A DNA stretch of 34,271 nt. Source: Crocinitomix sp. GTDB taxonomy: Bacteria; Bacteroidota; Bacteroidia; Flavobacteriales_D; Crocinitomicaceae. Positions 15,719 through 28,100 of the stretch are shown here, piece after piece (within the stretch, counting starts at the first letter, position 1; every line of letters begins with the position of its first letter). Below the pieces are notes generated by a model. It saw only the letters and a program-made list of their open reading frames with translations, was not told the origin of the DNA and did no database searches. The DNA is taken from contig WTCE01000105.1 in the NCBI GenBank assembly GCA_013138735.1, positions 1 through 34,271 of the forward strand. Direction: 5' to 3'. The position numbers were made by a program, and so were the translations under genes.

Positions 15719-18157
15719 TTAATTGGGCTGTTTGGTCTGATTTCCGGCAACTTTAAAGTCTATTTTATAATAAAACACAGGTAAAAAACCAAGTTGATAT
15801 CTTTCTGCCGTCAATGTTGGTGAATTTGGGGTATAGGTTAGGGCCAATATGTTTTGTGTATTTAACAAATTGACTAAGTCCAATCCAAACTCATGAGTTA
15901 CTTTTTTAGCGTTAACCGTATAGTTCACTTTTGTGTCAAACCTAAAGTAATCCTTAAAGCGATTGTCATTATATCCTTCGTCTAAATAAATAATCTCTTT
16001 TAAAGAATCTGTCATGACTTGGTTCACATTTCCGTAGCGCATTCCTCCAGCATACGTGATTTTAATCCCTATGGCAAAGGTGTTCTTTTTTTGTTTGCCT
16101 ACTTTGAATTCTTTACCGGCTAACCCATTAAATATGTAGTTGCCGTTAAAGTTTGTGCTGCGTTGAATTCCATCACTACCCACATATTGCGAGTTGTATA
16201 AACTAGCAGTGGTCATAAAAAAGAAACTATTGTCGAAATATTTTTGAATGGTAAATTCAATACCCATATTCGTGCCTGTTCCTGTGTTTTCTAGTGTGTC
16301 TGGAAAGAAGCGGGCAAAACCACTTCCTTGATTTAACAATGAAAAAGAAGAAGGTTCAACCTCAACCGGTACATTATATAGGGCTTGATAATACAACTCT
16401 GTTTTAAATACCATTGATTTTTTAAATTGAGTCGAATAACTTAAAACAGTATGAATACTTCTTGTAAAATCTATGTCTAAATTGTGTGGTTCAGTATTGC
16501 CGTCTAGCTGATAGGCGTAAATGTATAAGGGATGTAGTTGTGAGTGCATTCCTGCTCCAACCGCAATGACACTATTTTCTGTAGCTGCATATTTTAGTCC
16601 AAATCGTGGTTCAATTGGTGAAATGGAATTACTCATTGTAAAATATTGACTGTGAATTCCTGTGTTCATGGTCAATTTTTGATTGATTTTGTATTTCCAT
16701 TGAATAAAAGGTTGAACTAAAAACTCAGGACTACTTTGTTTATAGTTCCAGCGGTAATAGTAATCAGAGAGTGAATCCGTAATATCAGTTCGAATAGAAT
16801 CGACCAAACTAAAGTGATAAGCGTCAACATTTACACCATATTTAATTACGTTCTTGGCGTTTACTTTATGATTTAAACTAGCGTATGCAGATGCTGTTCC
16901 AATATCAAATAAATAGCCCATCATATTAAAAGGAGCGGCGTCATAGTCCCATTGATTGTCAGCATTAAGTGAACGTAATATGTACCTGTGATCTGTATAT
17001 TGTCCTTGGCGCGAGTATGCAATTGATGTTTTCAAAAAGAGTTTTTTGTTGATCGATTTTTTATACGACATGCCGCCTACGATCATTTGAGAACCGAAGT
17101 ATTGATCGCGATCTTGTTCGCCAAAAGCATCTTGCGCAGGCTCTACTTGGTCTGAAATAAGAATGTCAATAGAACTTGTACCACCCATTCCCCATAAAGA
17201 AAGTTGGCCACCCTTTTTGAGAGGAAAATTAAATTTAAACGCACCGTCACCATAAGATGGAACGGCATCTGTTCCATATTGAATGCCAACTTTATCCATT
17301 AATGTCAGGGTAGAATATCGCCCCATAACCAAGTAACTGGCCTTCGTTTTTTTCGATAATGGGCCTTCAAATAATACCTCAGTTCCTAAAAAACCAAATT
17401 GTCCTGTGAACTCATGGTTCTGGTTATTACCGCTTCTTACACGCAAATCAAATACGCCTGAGGTACTATTACCATATTCAGCGGGAAAGGCGCTCATAAA
17501 AAAGTCTGAATTATCTAGGAACTTATTGTTCAGAATAGAAACAGGTCCTCCGGTAGCACCTGCAACTGCAAAGTGATTTGGGTTGGGTATTGAAACGCCT
17601 TCAATTCTATACACTATTCCAAGTGGTGAGTTTCCTCGAATCACTAAGTCATTTCGCGAGTCATCTGTTCCTGTTGCACCAGCATAATTGGCCATCATTC
17701 TTGCAGGATCTCCTCTACTACCCGCATATCGGTTTGTTTCTTCTACTGAAAATGCTTGCGCACTTACGGTTGCCATTTGATTTAAAATTTCGCCCTTTTT
17801 TCTTCCTGTTACGACTACTGCATCTCCAGTAATACTTCGTTCCTCTAAATCAATTGTTAAAATGAGCTCTTTTCCAGAGGTTAGTGTTACAGACATTTCA
17901 CGTGTTGCATAACCCAATGAGCTAATTTCTAAAATATGTTTGCCAATTGGAATATTAGAAATTGTAAAATCTCCTGCATCATCACATACCGCACCATATG
18001 TGCTAGATTGTATGCTAATTACTTTAATTTTTGATCCAATTAGGGGATATTTAGTTTCAGAATCAACTACTTTTCCTCTAATGTTTTGTGTGATATCTTG
18101 CGAGTAAGAAACACTCGCATTAATAATTAAAAGCGCAATTAGCCAAATAGATTTCAT
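15719..18157 (-). CDS. TonB-dependent outer-membrane receptor with CarboxypepD_reg domain
   Basis: This 812-residue receptor has a signal peptide (1-19), a carboxypeptidase-regulatory-like domain (about 24-110, IRGKVVDSETKYPLIGSKI), a plug domain (about 115-240, VVVTGRKKGEI, NDLVIRGNSP, PAEYGNSTSGVFDLRVRSG) and a C-terminal 22-strand-type barrel ending in FYYKIDFKV. Such receptors import substrates through the outer membrane using TonB energy. The substrate cannot be read from the sequence. No SusD-like partner is nearby, so it is not a classic SusCD pair. Following directly are the S9 peptidase (6 bases) and then the CHU_C mini-protein, which suggests peptide-related uptake. A 56-base gap separates it from the PorP/SprF gene upstream, so it may have its own promoter, though I see no clear box there. 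Confidence 0.9.
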   Translation of the reverse strand: MKSIWLIALLIINASVSYSQDITQNIRGKVVDSETKYPLIGSKIKVISIQSSTYGAVCDDAGDFTISNIPIGKHILEISSLGYATREMSVTLTSGKELILTIDLEERSITGDAVVVTGRKKGEILNQMATVSAQAFSVEETNRYAGSRGDPARMMANYAGATGTDDSRNDLVIRGNSPLGIVYRIEGVSIPNPNHFAVAGATGGPVSILNNKFLDNSDFFMSAFPAEYGNSTSGVFDLRVRSGNNQNHEFTGQFGFLGTEVLFEGPLSKKTKASYLVMGRYSTLTLMDKVGIQYGTDAVPSYGDGAFKFNFPLKKGGQLSLWGMGGTSSIDILISDQVEPAQDAFGEQDRDQYFGSQMIVGGMSYKKSINKKLFLKTSIAYSRQGQYTDHRYILRSLNADNQWDYDAAPFNMMGYLFDIGTASAYASLNHKVNAKNVIKYGVNVDAYHFSLVDSIRTDITDSLSDYYYRWNYKQSSPEFLVQPFIQWKYKINQKLTMNTGIHSQYFTMSNSISPIEPRFGLKYAATENSVIAVGAGMHSQLHPLYIYAYQLDGNTEPHNLDIDFTRSIHTVLSYSTQFKKSMVFKTELYYQALYNVPVEVEPSSFSLLNQGSGFARFFPDTLENTGTGTNMGIEFTIQKYFDNSFFFMTTASLYNSQYVGSDGIQRSTNFNGNYIFNGLAGKEFKVGKQKKNTFAIGIKITYAGGMRYGNVNQVMTDSLKEIIYLDEGYNDNRFKDYFRFDTKVNYTVNAKKVTHEFGLDLVNLLNTQNILALTYTPNSPTLTAERYQLGFLPVFYYKIDFKVAGNQTKQPN

Positions 18158-18213
18158 AAAGGGGGTTTTAATAATCCAAAGTGAATTTAACGATTATTAA
18201 ATGAAATCCTTAT

Positions 18214-19122
18214 TTAGCGTTCACTTTTTCGATCTCCGAATGTAATTCCTAATAAGACTTCGTGTGAACCTGAGCTGTAATTTTTTAAATCAGTAGTCGT
18301 AATATCATAGGCATATCCTATTGATAATGTTTCGTGATATTTAAACCCAGCCATCACCGTTACGGCATCTCTGATTCGGACGCCAAAGCCACCCCAAAGC
18401 ATTTTTTTATAAGTTGCACGTAAGTTTATGTCAAATTTGGGCGGTGCCGGTAAACCAAGTTTTAATAAGAAACTTGGTTGTAATTCCCAGTTTTCAGCCA
18501 CGTCTAAATTATAACCACCATGGAAATAATAATGGTCTTCTAGATAACTTTCAGATCCAATTTGTGTGGATAAAAAAGAAAGTTTGTCATGAAATATTTG
18601 TTCAATCGACGAGCCAAAATACCAATCGTCATGATAAAGGTAAAATCCAAATTTCCCATCTGGATCAAATGATTTTAATAATCCGTTGGAAAAATAAAAA
18701 TCATCTGCATGATAGGCTGTAATTTTATCTGCATCTAAAATCCATTGATTAAACCCTAAGGATAAGCCAAATGAAAGTTGAATGGTTTCTGTCAACCTAA
18801 AATTATAGGCCATAGAAGCTTGAAAACCCAGTCGCCGAGTTGGGCCGACAACATCTGTATAGACATAGCCCCCCAAGGATAAGTTCTCTTTCTTTAATGG
18901 TCCGCTAGCCGACAAGGTAAAGGTTCTTGGCGCATCTGTTATTCCAATCCATTGGTAGCGATTATTTGTAACGGCTTCCCAATTTTCTTGTGCACCAGCA
19001 TAGGCTGGATTATAAGCATATTGGTTAAACATGTATTGCGTAAACTGTGGCAATTGTTGTGCCCTGGCAAATCCGCATATAAATAATGCGACTATGAGCG
19101 TATATGTATTGTGTAGCTTCAT
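18214..19122 (-). CDS. PorP/SprF-family T9SS membrane protein (copy 2)
   Basis: This 302-residue outer-membrane protein has a signal peptide (1-21, ending CGFARAQ) and the family's opening motif QFTQYMFNQYAYNPAYAGAQ, then RYQWIGITDAPRTFTLSASGPL and a barrel of alternating strands ending near VLLGITFG. PorP/SprF proteins support secretion or surface attachment of T9SS cargo that carries CHU_C (type B) C-terminal domains; SprF is needed for SprB in Flavobacterium. Here the gene starts 7 bases after the stop of the giant SprB-type adhesin, exactly the SprB-SprF arrangement, so the adhesin is its likely client. A second family member sits on the other side of the adhesin gene. Confidence 0.93.
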   Translation of the reverse strand: MKLHNTYTLIVALFICGFARAQQLPQFTQYMFNQYAYNPAYAGAQENWEAVTNNRYQWIGITDAPRTFTLSASGPLKKENLSLGGYVYTDVVGPTRRLGFQASMAYNFRLTETIQLSFGLSLGFNQWILDADKITAYHADDFYFSNGLLKSFDPDGKFGFYLYHDDWYFGSSIEQIFHDKLSFLSTQIGSESYLEDHYYFHGGYNLDVAENWELQPSFLLKLGLPAPPKFDINLRATYKKMLWGGFGVRIRDAVTVMAGFKYHETLSIGYAYDITTTDLKNYSSGSHEVLLGITFGDRKSER

Positions 19123-19129
19123 TCTTAAA

Positions 19130-22100
19130 TTACCACATTACGGTTAATGGTCCTGTTATTGGATCAGGAAAATCTTCGTGATCCACATCTATTACGAAGT
19201 AGTATGTTCCGGCAGGTAAGCGCTTTCCATCTACTGTTGTTCCAGCCCAATCATCATTGTAAGTTTCGTCACTTTCATATAATAGGTCTCCCCAACGGTT
19301 ATAAATATTAATTTTTATAGATACGCCAGGGTATTGGTCGATAAAGTCAAGGATCCATGTATCATTTTTCCCATCTGAACCAGGTGTTATTCCATCAGGT
19401 ATTACAATATCTGGAAGCAGGGTAACATACATGGAGTCTATATTCGAGCAACCATTGCTGTCTGTAGCTGTAACATAATACCACAGAGACATTTCTGGTG
19501 TAATTACCGAAGGATTGTCTATAAACGGATCATTTAAGTAAGTTGCTGGATCCCATATTATCGTATTATCAATATCAGTTGTTGGTGATCCTCCAATGGT
19601 TCCTGTTTGTCCTGGATATAGTTCGATATCTGGTCCTGCATCTACAAATATTGGTGGAGCAGTTGTTACAATTACTGTATCATAATCTGTACAACCCATG
19701 TATAGAACTTCTAATATGTAATATTCCGTTCCAGCTTCATTACCTGTAAGGACTAGGGAACTAGAATCTGAAAGGATATTTCCTAATGTGTCAAACCAAG
19801 TATAGGTTGCACCGTCTGCAATATTCGAAGTTCCAAAAAGAATTAGATCTGTGTTATTGCAAATGAGTGTATCAGGTCCAGCATTTGCAATAATGCTAAT
19901 TAGCGTGTCTACAGTTAATGTATCCATATAGACACATCCGTTTTCATCTGTAATTGTTAAATAATATGTCATTGGCAGAAGTCCACTTGGATCTTCTACT
20001 GTGAAGGTATCAATAAGCGTTTCTGAAACCCATTCATAGGTATAATCTGGTGTACCACCAATTACTGTAATGAATATTGCACCATCTGCAGCGTCTTGAC
20101 AAGTTGCATCATTGATACTGTCGAGCGTTATTAGCAATTCGTCTGGTTCAATCAATGTTCCAATTTGTATAACTTCACATCCGTTCGCATCTGTCATGGT
20201 AACTGTGAATGTACCAGCGCACAAGTCAGTAGCTGCTGGGGTAGTTTGTACTGCTGGATCGTCCCAAGTAAATACGAATGGTAAAGTACCTCCAATTGGG
20301 TTGGCCACAATAAAGCCGTCACAATCTCCAAAACAAGATGGGTCTTGAGAGAAAAGAGGGTTTACAAGTATCGTATCTGGTTCAGTAATTGCTGCTCCTT
20401 GGTAGGAGATACATCCTGCAGCATCTGTCACTTCAAGAATATAAAGCCCTGCACATAAATCTGTGATTAGTGGTGTGGTTGTTCCTATAGGAATCCCAAG
20501 TTCGTCTAACCATTCGAATGTGAAGGCAGGGTTTCCACCAGTTAAACTTAAAGTATCAATTGTACCATTGCAATTTCCATTACAGTCTATATCTGTTGCT
20601 ATTAATTCTATAACAACAGCTGATAGATTGTTTAAAGTATAAGTAAAGTCAAGTGAACATCCATTGTCATCAGTTATGGTGAGCACATAAATGCCAGCAT
20701 CTAAACCAGTAATAGCTGATGTTGTTGCGCCAGTGTCCCATAAATAAGTATGCGGTAACACTCCGCCGGATGACATAACGTTAATAGATCCATCTGACAA
20801 GCCACATGATGGGTTAGAAATAATTGCTTCTGCATCTATTGGTGCTGGATCAAACATTTCAACTTCAATGGTAGTAATACAGCCAATGTCATCTGTGATT
20901 TCAACAAAATAACTGCCTGCACATAATCCTGTTAAGATGTTTGAGGTAGAAAGGTCGTGTAACCAGAGATAAGTATATGGTGCTGTTCCACCAAGTCCAG
21001 TAACCACTAATGATCCGTCACATGATTCGGCGCAAGTAATTGCGGTTACAATAGCATCACCTGTTAAGCCTTCACTATTTCCAACCGTGAATGATTGAAT
21101 GACTGAACAGCCATTTTCATCTGTAATTTCTGCTTCATAAGCACCTGAGCAAAGATCTGTTAATGATAAACCTGTTGCGCCTGTATTCCACACGACAGTT
21201 AAAGCACCTGTTCCACCCATGAGAGTAAGGTCTATTGCTCCATTGCAAAGTCCACAATCTGTTGGTATAACAACTGCTGTTGCAATAATTTCAGCTGGAT
21301 CGACTAGTGTAGTATCTTCGAAAGTAACACATCCAAGGTCATCTGTTACTTGAATAATGTAGTCGTTAGCACATAAACCTGTTGGATCTTCGGCAATAAT
21401 ACCGTCTGGATTCCAAACATAAGTAAAAGGTGGATTGTCTCCGCTAGCCGTTATGGCGATACTTCCGTCACATGATCCAAAACAAGTTGGGTGATTGATT
21501 TCATCAAACACAACATCTGGACCACCAATATCACTTATAGTTGCCATAAATGTTTCGCTACAACCATTGGCATCAGTTACTGTTACAAAATAAATCCCTG
21601 AGAAAACATCTAATAAAGTCATGTCTATTTCTCCCGGTAGCGGAACCATTCCGTCATCAAACCATTGATAGGTAAATGGAGGATTTCCTCCACTAGCAAA
21701 TACAGTTGCGTTGCCATCAGCTATTGCACATGTGGCATCATTTGAGAATACGCTTCCAATTATTTCTGGGAAGCCATCAATAACAACAGGTAATAGTCCT
21801 GCAGTACATCCGTTTGCATCTACTACTTCAACTGTATAATTTCCTTCGCATAAATCTACAACCGAAGCTCCAGTGCCTCCTACGATTGGAACACCACCAA
21901 TTGTGAGCCATTCAAATGTATATGCAGGGGTTCCGCCAACAACAACAATATCTCCAGTTCCATCACAGAATCCAAAACAACTAGCATCAGTAGTTGTGAG
22001 TGTAAAGCTTATTTCGGTAGGTTCCGTAATAATAACAGTTGCTGAGGTTAAACTACAGCCATTGCCATCAGTGATTACAGCATAATAACTACCTGGACAA

Positions 22101-25100
22101 AGGCCAGTTGCTACTGGTCCTGTAATTCCAATAAGTGCATCTGTTATGGCATCATACCAAACGACTACATAGGGTGGTGCTCCACCACCAACTACTACGG
22201 TAGCGGTTCCATCACATAGTCCAAAACAAGTTACATCTGTGCTTGATATTGGAGCAGTAATTGCAATAGGTTCACTAATTGTTACATCCTCAGGAAGTGT
22301 AACAACACAGCCATTAGCATCTGTTACTTCAACATTATAATTGCCGGGGCAAATACCAGCAAGTAAAGGAGATACTTCTCCAGGCATTAAAATACCGTCC
22401 ATATACCATTGGAATGTAAATCCGCCAGCTCCGCCAGATGCAGAAGCTAAAATTGTACCGTTGCAGAAACCATTACATGTTACGTTGGTAGGGTCAACTG
22501 TTAGTATAATTGGTACCGGATCTGCTAAGTTAAAATTAAGTGTTTGTTCACAACCGTCAGCATCTGTTATGGTAACTGTCCAAGTTCCTGGGCCAAGATC
22601 TAAAGCTTCATTGGTTCCGTCACCGTTTGGTGGAATAGGCGACCATGAATAAGTATATCCGCCGCCAGATCCTCCTGTTGGAAATAATGTGATTGTTCCG
22701 TCAGAATCTCCTGAACAAGTTATTTGTGTAATGATTTCTCCTGCAAAAATTTCTGGAGGACTTCCTATGATAACACTTTCTATTGTAACGCAGCCAGAGC
22801 CATTAATTACTTCAACAAAATATTCACCCGGACATAGGTCCGTAATTATGGATGTAGTGACACCAGTCGTTAGGCCAGTTACTGCATCATACCATTCTTG
22901 TGTACACGGTGGATCACTACAGACATATGTTGCTTCTGCAGTTCCGTCACAAAGTCCGAAACAAGAGGCGTCTGTTGAGGTTATTGTGACATCCTCACCT
23001 GAAAGATCTGAAATAGCAAATACTTCAGTAATTGTACAGCCGTTGGCATCAGTGATTAATACGTTTACTACGCCTGGACAAAGCCCTGTTGCATTATTCG
23101 TTCCATCTCCACCAAGTGGATCAGGTGTCCAATCATATGTATATGGTTCAAGACCACCTTCTACATTTACTGTTGCTGACCCATTGCACTCGCCGCATGT
23201 TGCATTGTTCGAGAAGGTTGATGTCGTTACAATTTCAGGTGATTCGTCCAGTATAAATGTCGTGTCGATTGAACAACCTAAGGCATCTGTAATAGTCAAT
23301 GTTATTGGTCCTGCACATAAGTCACTTGCCGTTACTCCCGTTTGACCATCTGACCAGTTGAGTGTATATGGAGCTGTTCCGCCTAAAGGAGCAACAATAA
23401 CTTCTCCTGTGCACTCTCCAAAACAAAGAACGTCCGTTAAGTCGGTCATGTTGGCAAATATTGGATCGTTATCAATAATTTCAAATGATAGGGTCGTATC
23501 ACAGGTACCGGCATCAGAAATGGTGACGGTCCATATACCTGCACAAAGGAAGTTCGCAGTTGGCGTAACTTGCACTAAAGGATCATCCCATAAATAAGTA
23601 TAGGGCGGATTATTTCCATCTAAAACAACTACAGTTGCTGTTCCGTCGCAATCTCCAGCGCAAGAAATATTGGTTTGACTCGGAATAACAACCCATGGAG
23701 ATGAGGGTGAGGTCATATCAATTGGACCAAATATTTGAACGCATCCGCTTAAATCTGTAATTTCTAGATTATAAGTACCCGTACATAAGTTTTCTAAAGA
23801 ATCATTCGTTTGTCCAAGAATTGGCAATCCAAATTCGTCTAACCATTGGAAGAAGTATACACCATCTCCTCCTCCAGGAATTACCCAAATTAAGCCGTCG
23901 CAATCACCATAACAAGAAATTGTTTCCGTATTAATTATCGCTGTAATTTCTGGTGCATCATCCACAGGAATACATGTGCTTGTGACTGTACATCCGTTAT
24001 CATCTGTAACAACACATTCATATGAGCCTGGTGCCAACCCTGTCGCTAATGGACCCGTTTGTCCAATTGGTAAACCTGTTGCACAATCAAACCATTCATA
24101 AGTATAAGGCGGTGTACCACCACTTGCAATTACACTTGCTGTTCCGTCAGTATCTCCAAAACATGAAACGCCTGTTGATGATTCGGTATCAATAACAACG
24201 CCCGGTTCTTCATTAACCGTCGTTGTAAATATTACGATACAACCTGAGGCGTCTGTTACCACAACCTCCCAAGGACCTGCACATAAACCGATAGCATTTG
24301 GTGTTCCTTCACCTCCGCCTGGTAATGGCACTCCCCAGTCATAGGTATATGGCGGTGTTCCGCCAGAAACAACAACTGATGCAGTTCCGTCGCAAAGACC
24401 TTCGCATGTTACATCTGTCGCTGTTATTACGCCAGTAATTTCTTCTGGTTCGTTAACAACAATCACTTCAGTGGTAACGCATCCTGATGCATTAGTGAGG
24501 ACGGCTAAATATTCCCCAGCGCATAAACCAGTTGCTGGGCTGCCGAAAATACCAGTCGTTAATCCCGTTATATTATCAAACCATTCTAATACATAAGGTC
24601 CATCTAATTCAACAAATATCGCAATTGCCTGACCATCACAAAGCCCAAAGCAGCTAACATCAATTGAATCTAATTCTAAAACTTCCAATGCAATATCATC
24701 TATACTAACTACAATAGATTCAACGCATCCTGCAGCATCCGTTATAGTTACTGTATATGTTCCTGAACAAAGTCCAGTTACTGATGGTGTACCGTCTCCA
24801 GTAAGTGGATCTGGTTCCCAATCATATACGAATCCTCCTGCACCACCTGTTGCAGTAATAACGGCCTCACCGTCGCAAATCGCACAAGTAGCATCTGTTG
24901 TGGATACAATGGATGGAATAATTTCAGGAAATTCAGTTATTTCTATATCGTCCGATTGAGCCGTACATCCATTATCGTCTGTAACAATGCAATAATAATC
25001 GCCAGCACATAAATCAAAAATGGAGTCATTGTCAACGCCTAAGGCGATATCAGTTGCGGCATCAAACCATTCAAATGTATAAGGAGTTGTTCCACCACTA

Positions 25101-28100
25101 ATTGTAACATTAGCTGAACCAGTGCAATCGCCAAAGCACGCACCGTCTATTAGTTCAATATCAATGACAAGTTCTTCTGGTTCGATAAGTACGAATGTAA
25201 CTGCAGTGTCGCACCCATTATTGTCTGTAATAACAGCAATATAAGTTCCAGCACATAGACCTACTGCAGTAAATGTCGTTTGGGCTAAAGGATCATCCCA
25301 TAAAATAGTATAAGGAGCAACACCGCCACTGTTTACAAGAACGGTGGCAGTTCCATCACAATCTCCAAAGCAAAGTAAATCAACCTGGCTCAATGTTAAA
25401 TCAAAATCGGCTGGTTCAGCAATTGTGATGCTTGCAGATGCTACGCATCCATTGTCATCTGTAACTGTTACGGTATAAGTTCCTGCACAAAGGTCACTTG
25501 CCAATAATGTTGTTTGGGCATCTGGGTCATCCCAAAGAATGGAATAAGGAGGCGTTCCTCCTGTAATGACAACATCTGCTGATCCATCACAATCACCATT
25601 ACACAATACATCAGCAATTACGTTGGCATCTAATATTAATTCTGGTGGACTGGTAATGTCAAATGACATAGTCGTATCACATCCTTCAGAATCAGCAATC
25701 GTTACAGTCCATGTGCCTGCGCTTAAACCGGAAACATTTGCTGTTCCATCTCCAACAGGTGGTGTTGGTACCCAAGTAAAGGTATATCCAAATCCGCTTC
25801 CGCCACTATTAACTGTAATATCAATTGCTCCATCCGTATCTCCAAAACAAGCTAAATCGGTAATGATAAAGTCAATATCGTATTCTTCTGGTGAATCTAA
25901 AGTAATTGTACTCTCTCCTGTACAACCGTTATCATCTGTCACCGTTACGGTATAAGTATCTGCACACATATCTGAAGGAGAATCGGTATCTCCGCCAGTA
26001 CCTGGCAGTGGCGACCATGAATAAGTATATGGAGGGGTGCCTCCAGCACCAACAGCCAAGGCTGTTCCATCACATAAATCAAAACAAGTTGGATTAGTTC
26101 CAGTTACTGTTGCGGTAACCTCAGAAGGTTCAAGCACTTCAACAACCATTGCTGCTGATTCGCAACCGCTATCGTCTGTTACAATAATTTGATATTCACC
26201 TGGGCATAAACCGCTAATTGAATCTGTTGCTCCAACTCCTATTCCTCCTGGAAATGTTGTCCAGCTATAAGTATAAGGAGGTGTGCCACCTGTAATGTCA
26301 ACATCTGCTGCGCCGTCACAAACACCGAAACATGAAACACTATAAACATCAACCGTCATAATAAACGGAGGCGGCTCGCTAATGGTAATGGTCGCACTTG
26401 TTATATCACATCCCGAAGCATCCGTAACAACTACGAAATAGTCGCCAGCGCAAAGTCCAGTGGCCGTTTGGTCTGTAATTCCCGTTGTTAAACCTGTTCC
26501 AGCGTCGAACCATTCGTAGGTGTAAGCAGGAACACCACCAACTGGGTTCGCTGTAGCTTCACCGTCGCAATCTCCATTACAATTTGCGTCAACAACATCA
26601 ATTATTGTAACGGTCATAACAGGAGGATCAATTATGGTAATTGTGGTATCAAAATCACATCCATCAGCATCTGTAAGTGTTAATAGAATATCACCTGAGC
26701 AAAATCCATCTCCAGGGTTAGATGCCGCGCCACTAGCTGGTGCAGGAACCCAATTAAACGTAAAAGGCCCACCATTTCCGCCTGATGGATTTACCAATAT
26801 TATGGCGTCACAATCACCATTACAGGTGGGGGGTGTAATGTCTGGATTGGCGACAATAGGGATTGGGTCTGATATGACTACGGTATCACTAATCGTACAA
26901 CCATTAATATCTGTAATAACAATAGGATTGTCTCCCACGCAGAGCATAGTTGGGTTTGGTGTTGTTTCACCACTTACTGGCCAAAAAATTACTAAGGGTG
27001 ACGTTCCTCCTGTCGGAAAGGTAAAAGCTTGTCCATCACAAATATCAGGACAGGTTGGATTTATCGTTACCGGTGGGTCAAATGAAAGAACTGGTGGTTC
27101 GTTCAAATCATCACTAATGGTGCAAATATCGAATAGTCCTGGCGCTAATTCATTAGAAGAATCGGTTACAGTTACTGAATGTGAGCCTACACATAAATCA
27201 CTAAATACATTTGCAGCTCCAAATGGCGCAGGGTCTGGCCCAAGGCGATATGAAAACGGACCTGGTGTGCCTGATGCAACTACAGTAATTTCACCATCAC
27301 ATGAGTCAAAACAGGAAATGTGTTCACCATTATAATCGGAAGTAATGAATAAATTTAATTCAAATGGTGGTGTTGTACAAAATACGGTGGCATCTTTAGT
27401 AAGATCTCCGTCAAGTGTAAATTCTTTTAATTCTTCTGGGATGACAGAGTCGCATAAAACTAGGTAGGTTCCTCTGCCTCCAACATTCTCAGCTTCTGGA
27501 ACAAAGAAATTATCTAAAACAGAGATGTGTGAGGCAGTAAAGTCTAAATCGATCGCGTCATGATTGGCATAGATCGCCCTTGCATGAACGGTGTACCCTC
27601 TTGATTTGAAACTGCCTGAATTGAAATGAATCGAATAGTTTTTACCTGCTTTTAAATGACCAGCTAATTCCCAATCTCCTTGCTCGAAATAAATGTCTGT
27701 ATAGAAATCATTTCCATTAGTGTTGAGGGTGGCAGGTAAAGGATTTTTGTTTTTTAAAATTAGTTTACCGCCTAAATAGAACCCGGCGTTTGAGTTCATG
27801 TTGAGGTCGCCGCCTAAGGTTAGATTTATCCCGCTTCCGTAAAAAGAAATATATTCTTTCGAGTCTATATCCATAGACTGGATTGAAATATGATCTGTGA
27901 TTTGTACTAAAGAAAAATCATCAGTAAAGGAAAGTTCATCAAAAACAACATGATCATGCACACCAGGAATAGATCCACTAGCGGCGCCTCCGGAACTGGC
28001 TGACCAATGTCCGCCATCATTCCAGTTACCAGAACCATTTACCCAAAAGTAGTCACCAGAAAAGGCAACGTTTGACCATAGGGTAAATAGGGCAACGGTT

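Noticed and set aside
22689-23345. 218-residue open frame on the plus strand (also one of 233 residues at 26634-27335) opposite the adhesin
   Set aside because: They lie antisense to the SprB repeats, have no signal or domain, and arise because the repeated codons leave few stops on the other strand.
19903-27331. Repeat array considered as CRISPR or as a DNA satellite
   Set aside because: Units are about 240 bases, in frame, diverged at the DNA level and encode one protein fold; there are no identical direct repeats or spacers.
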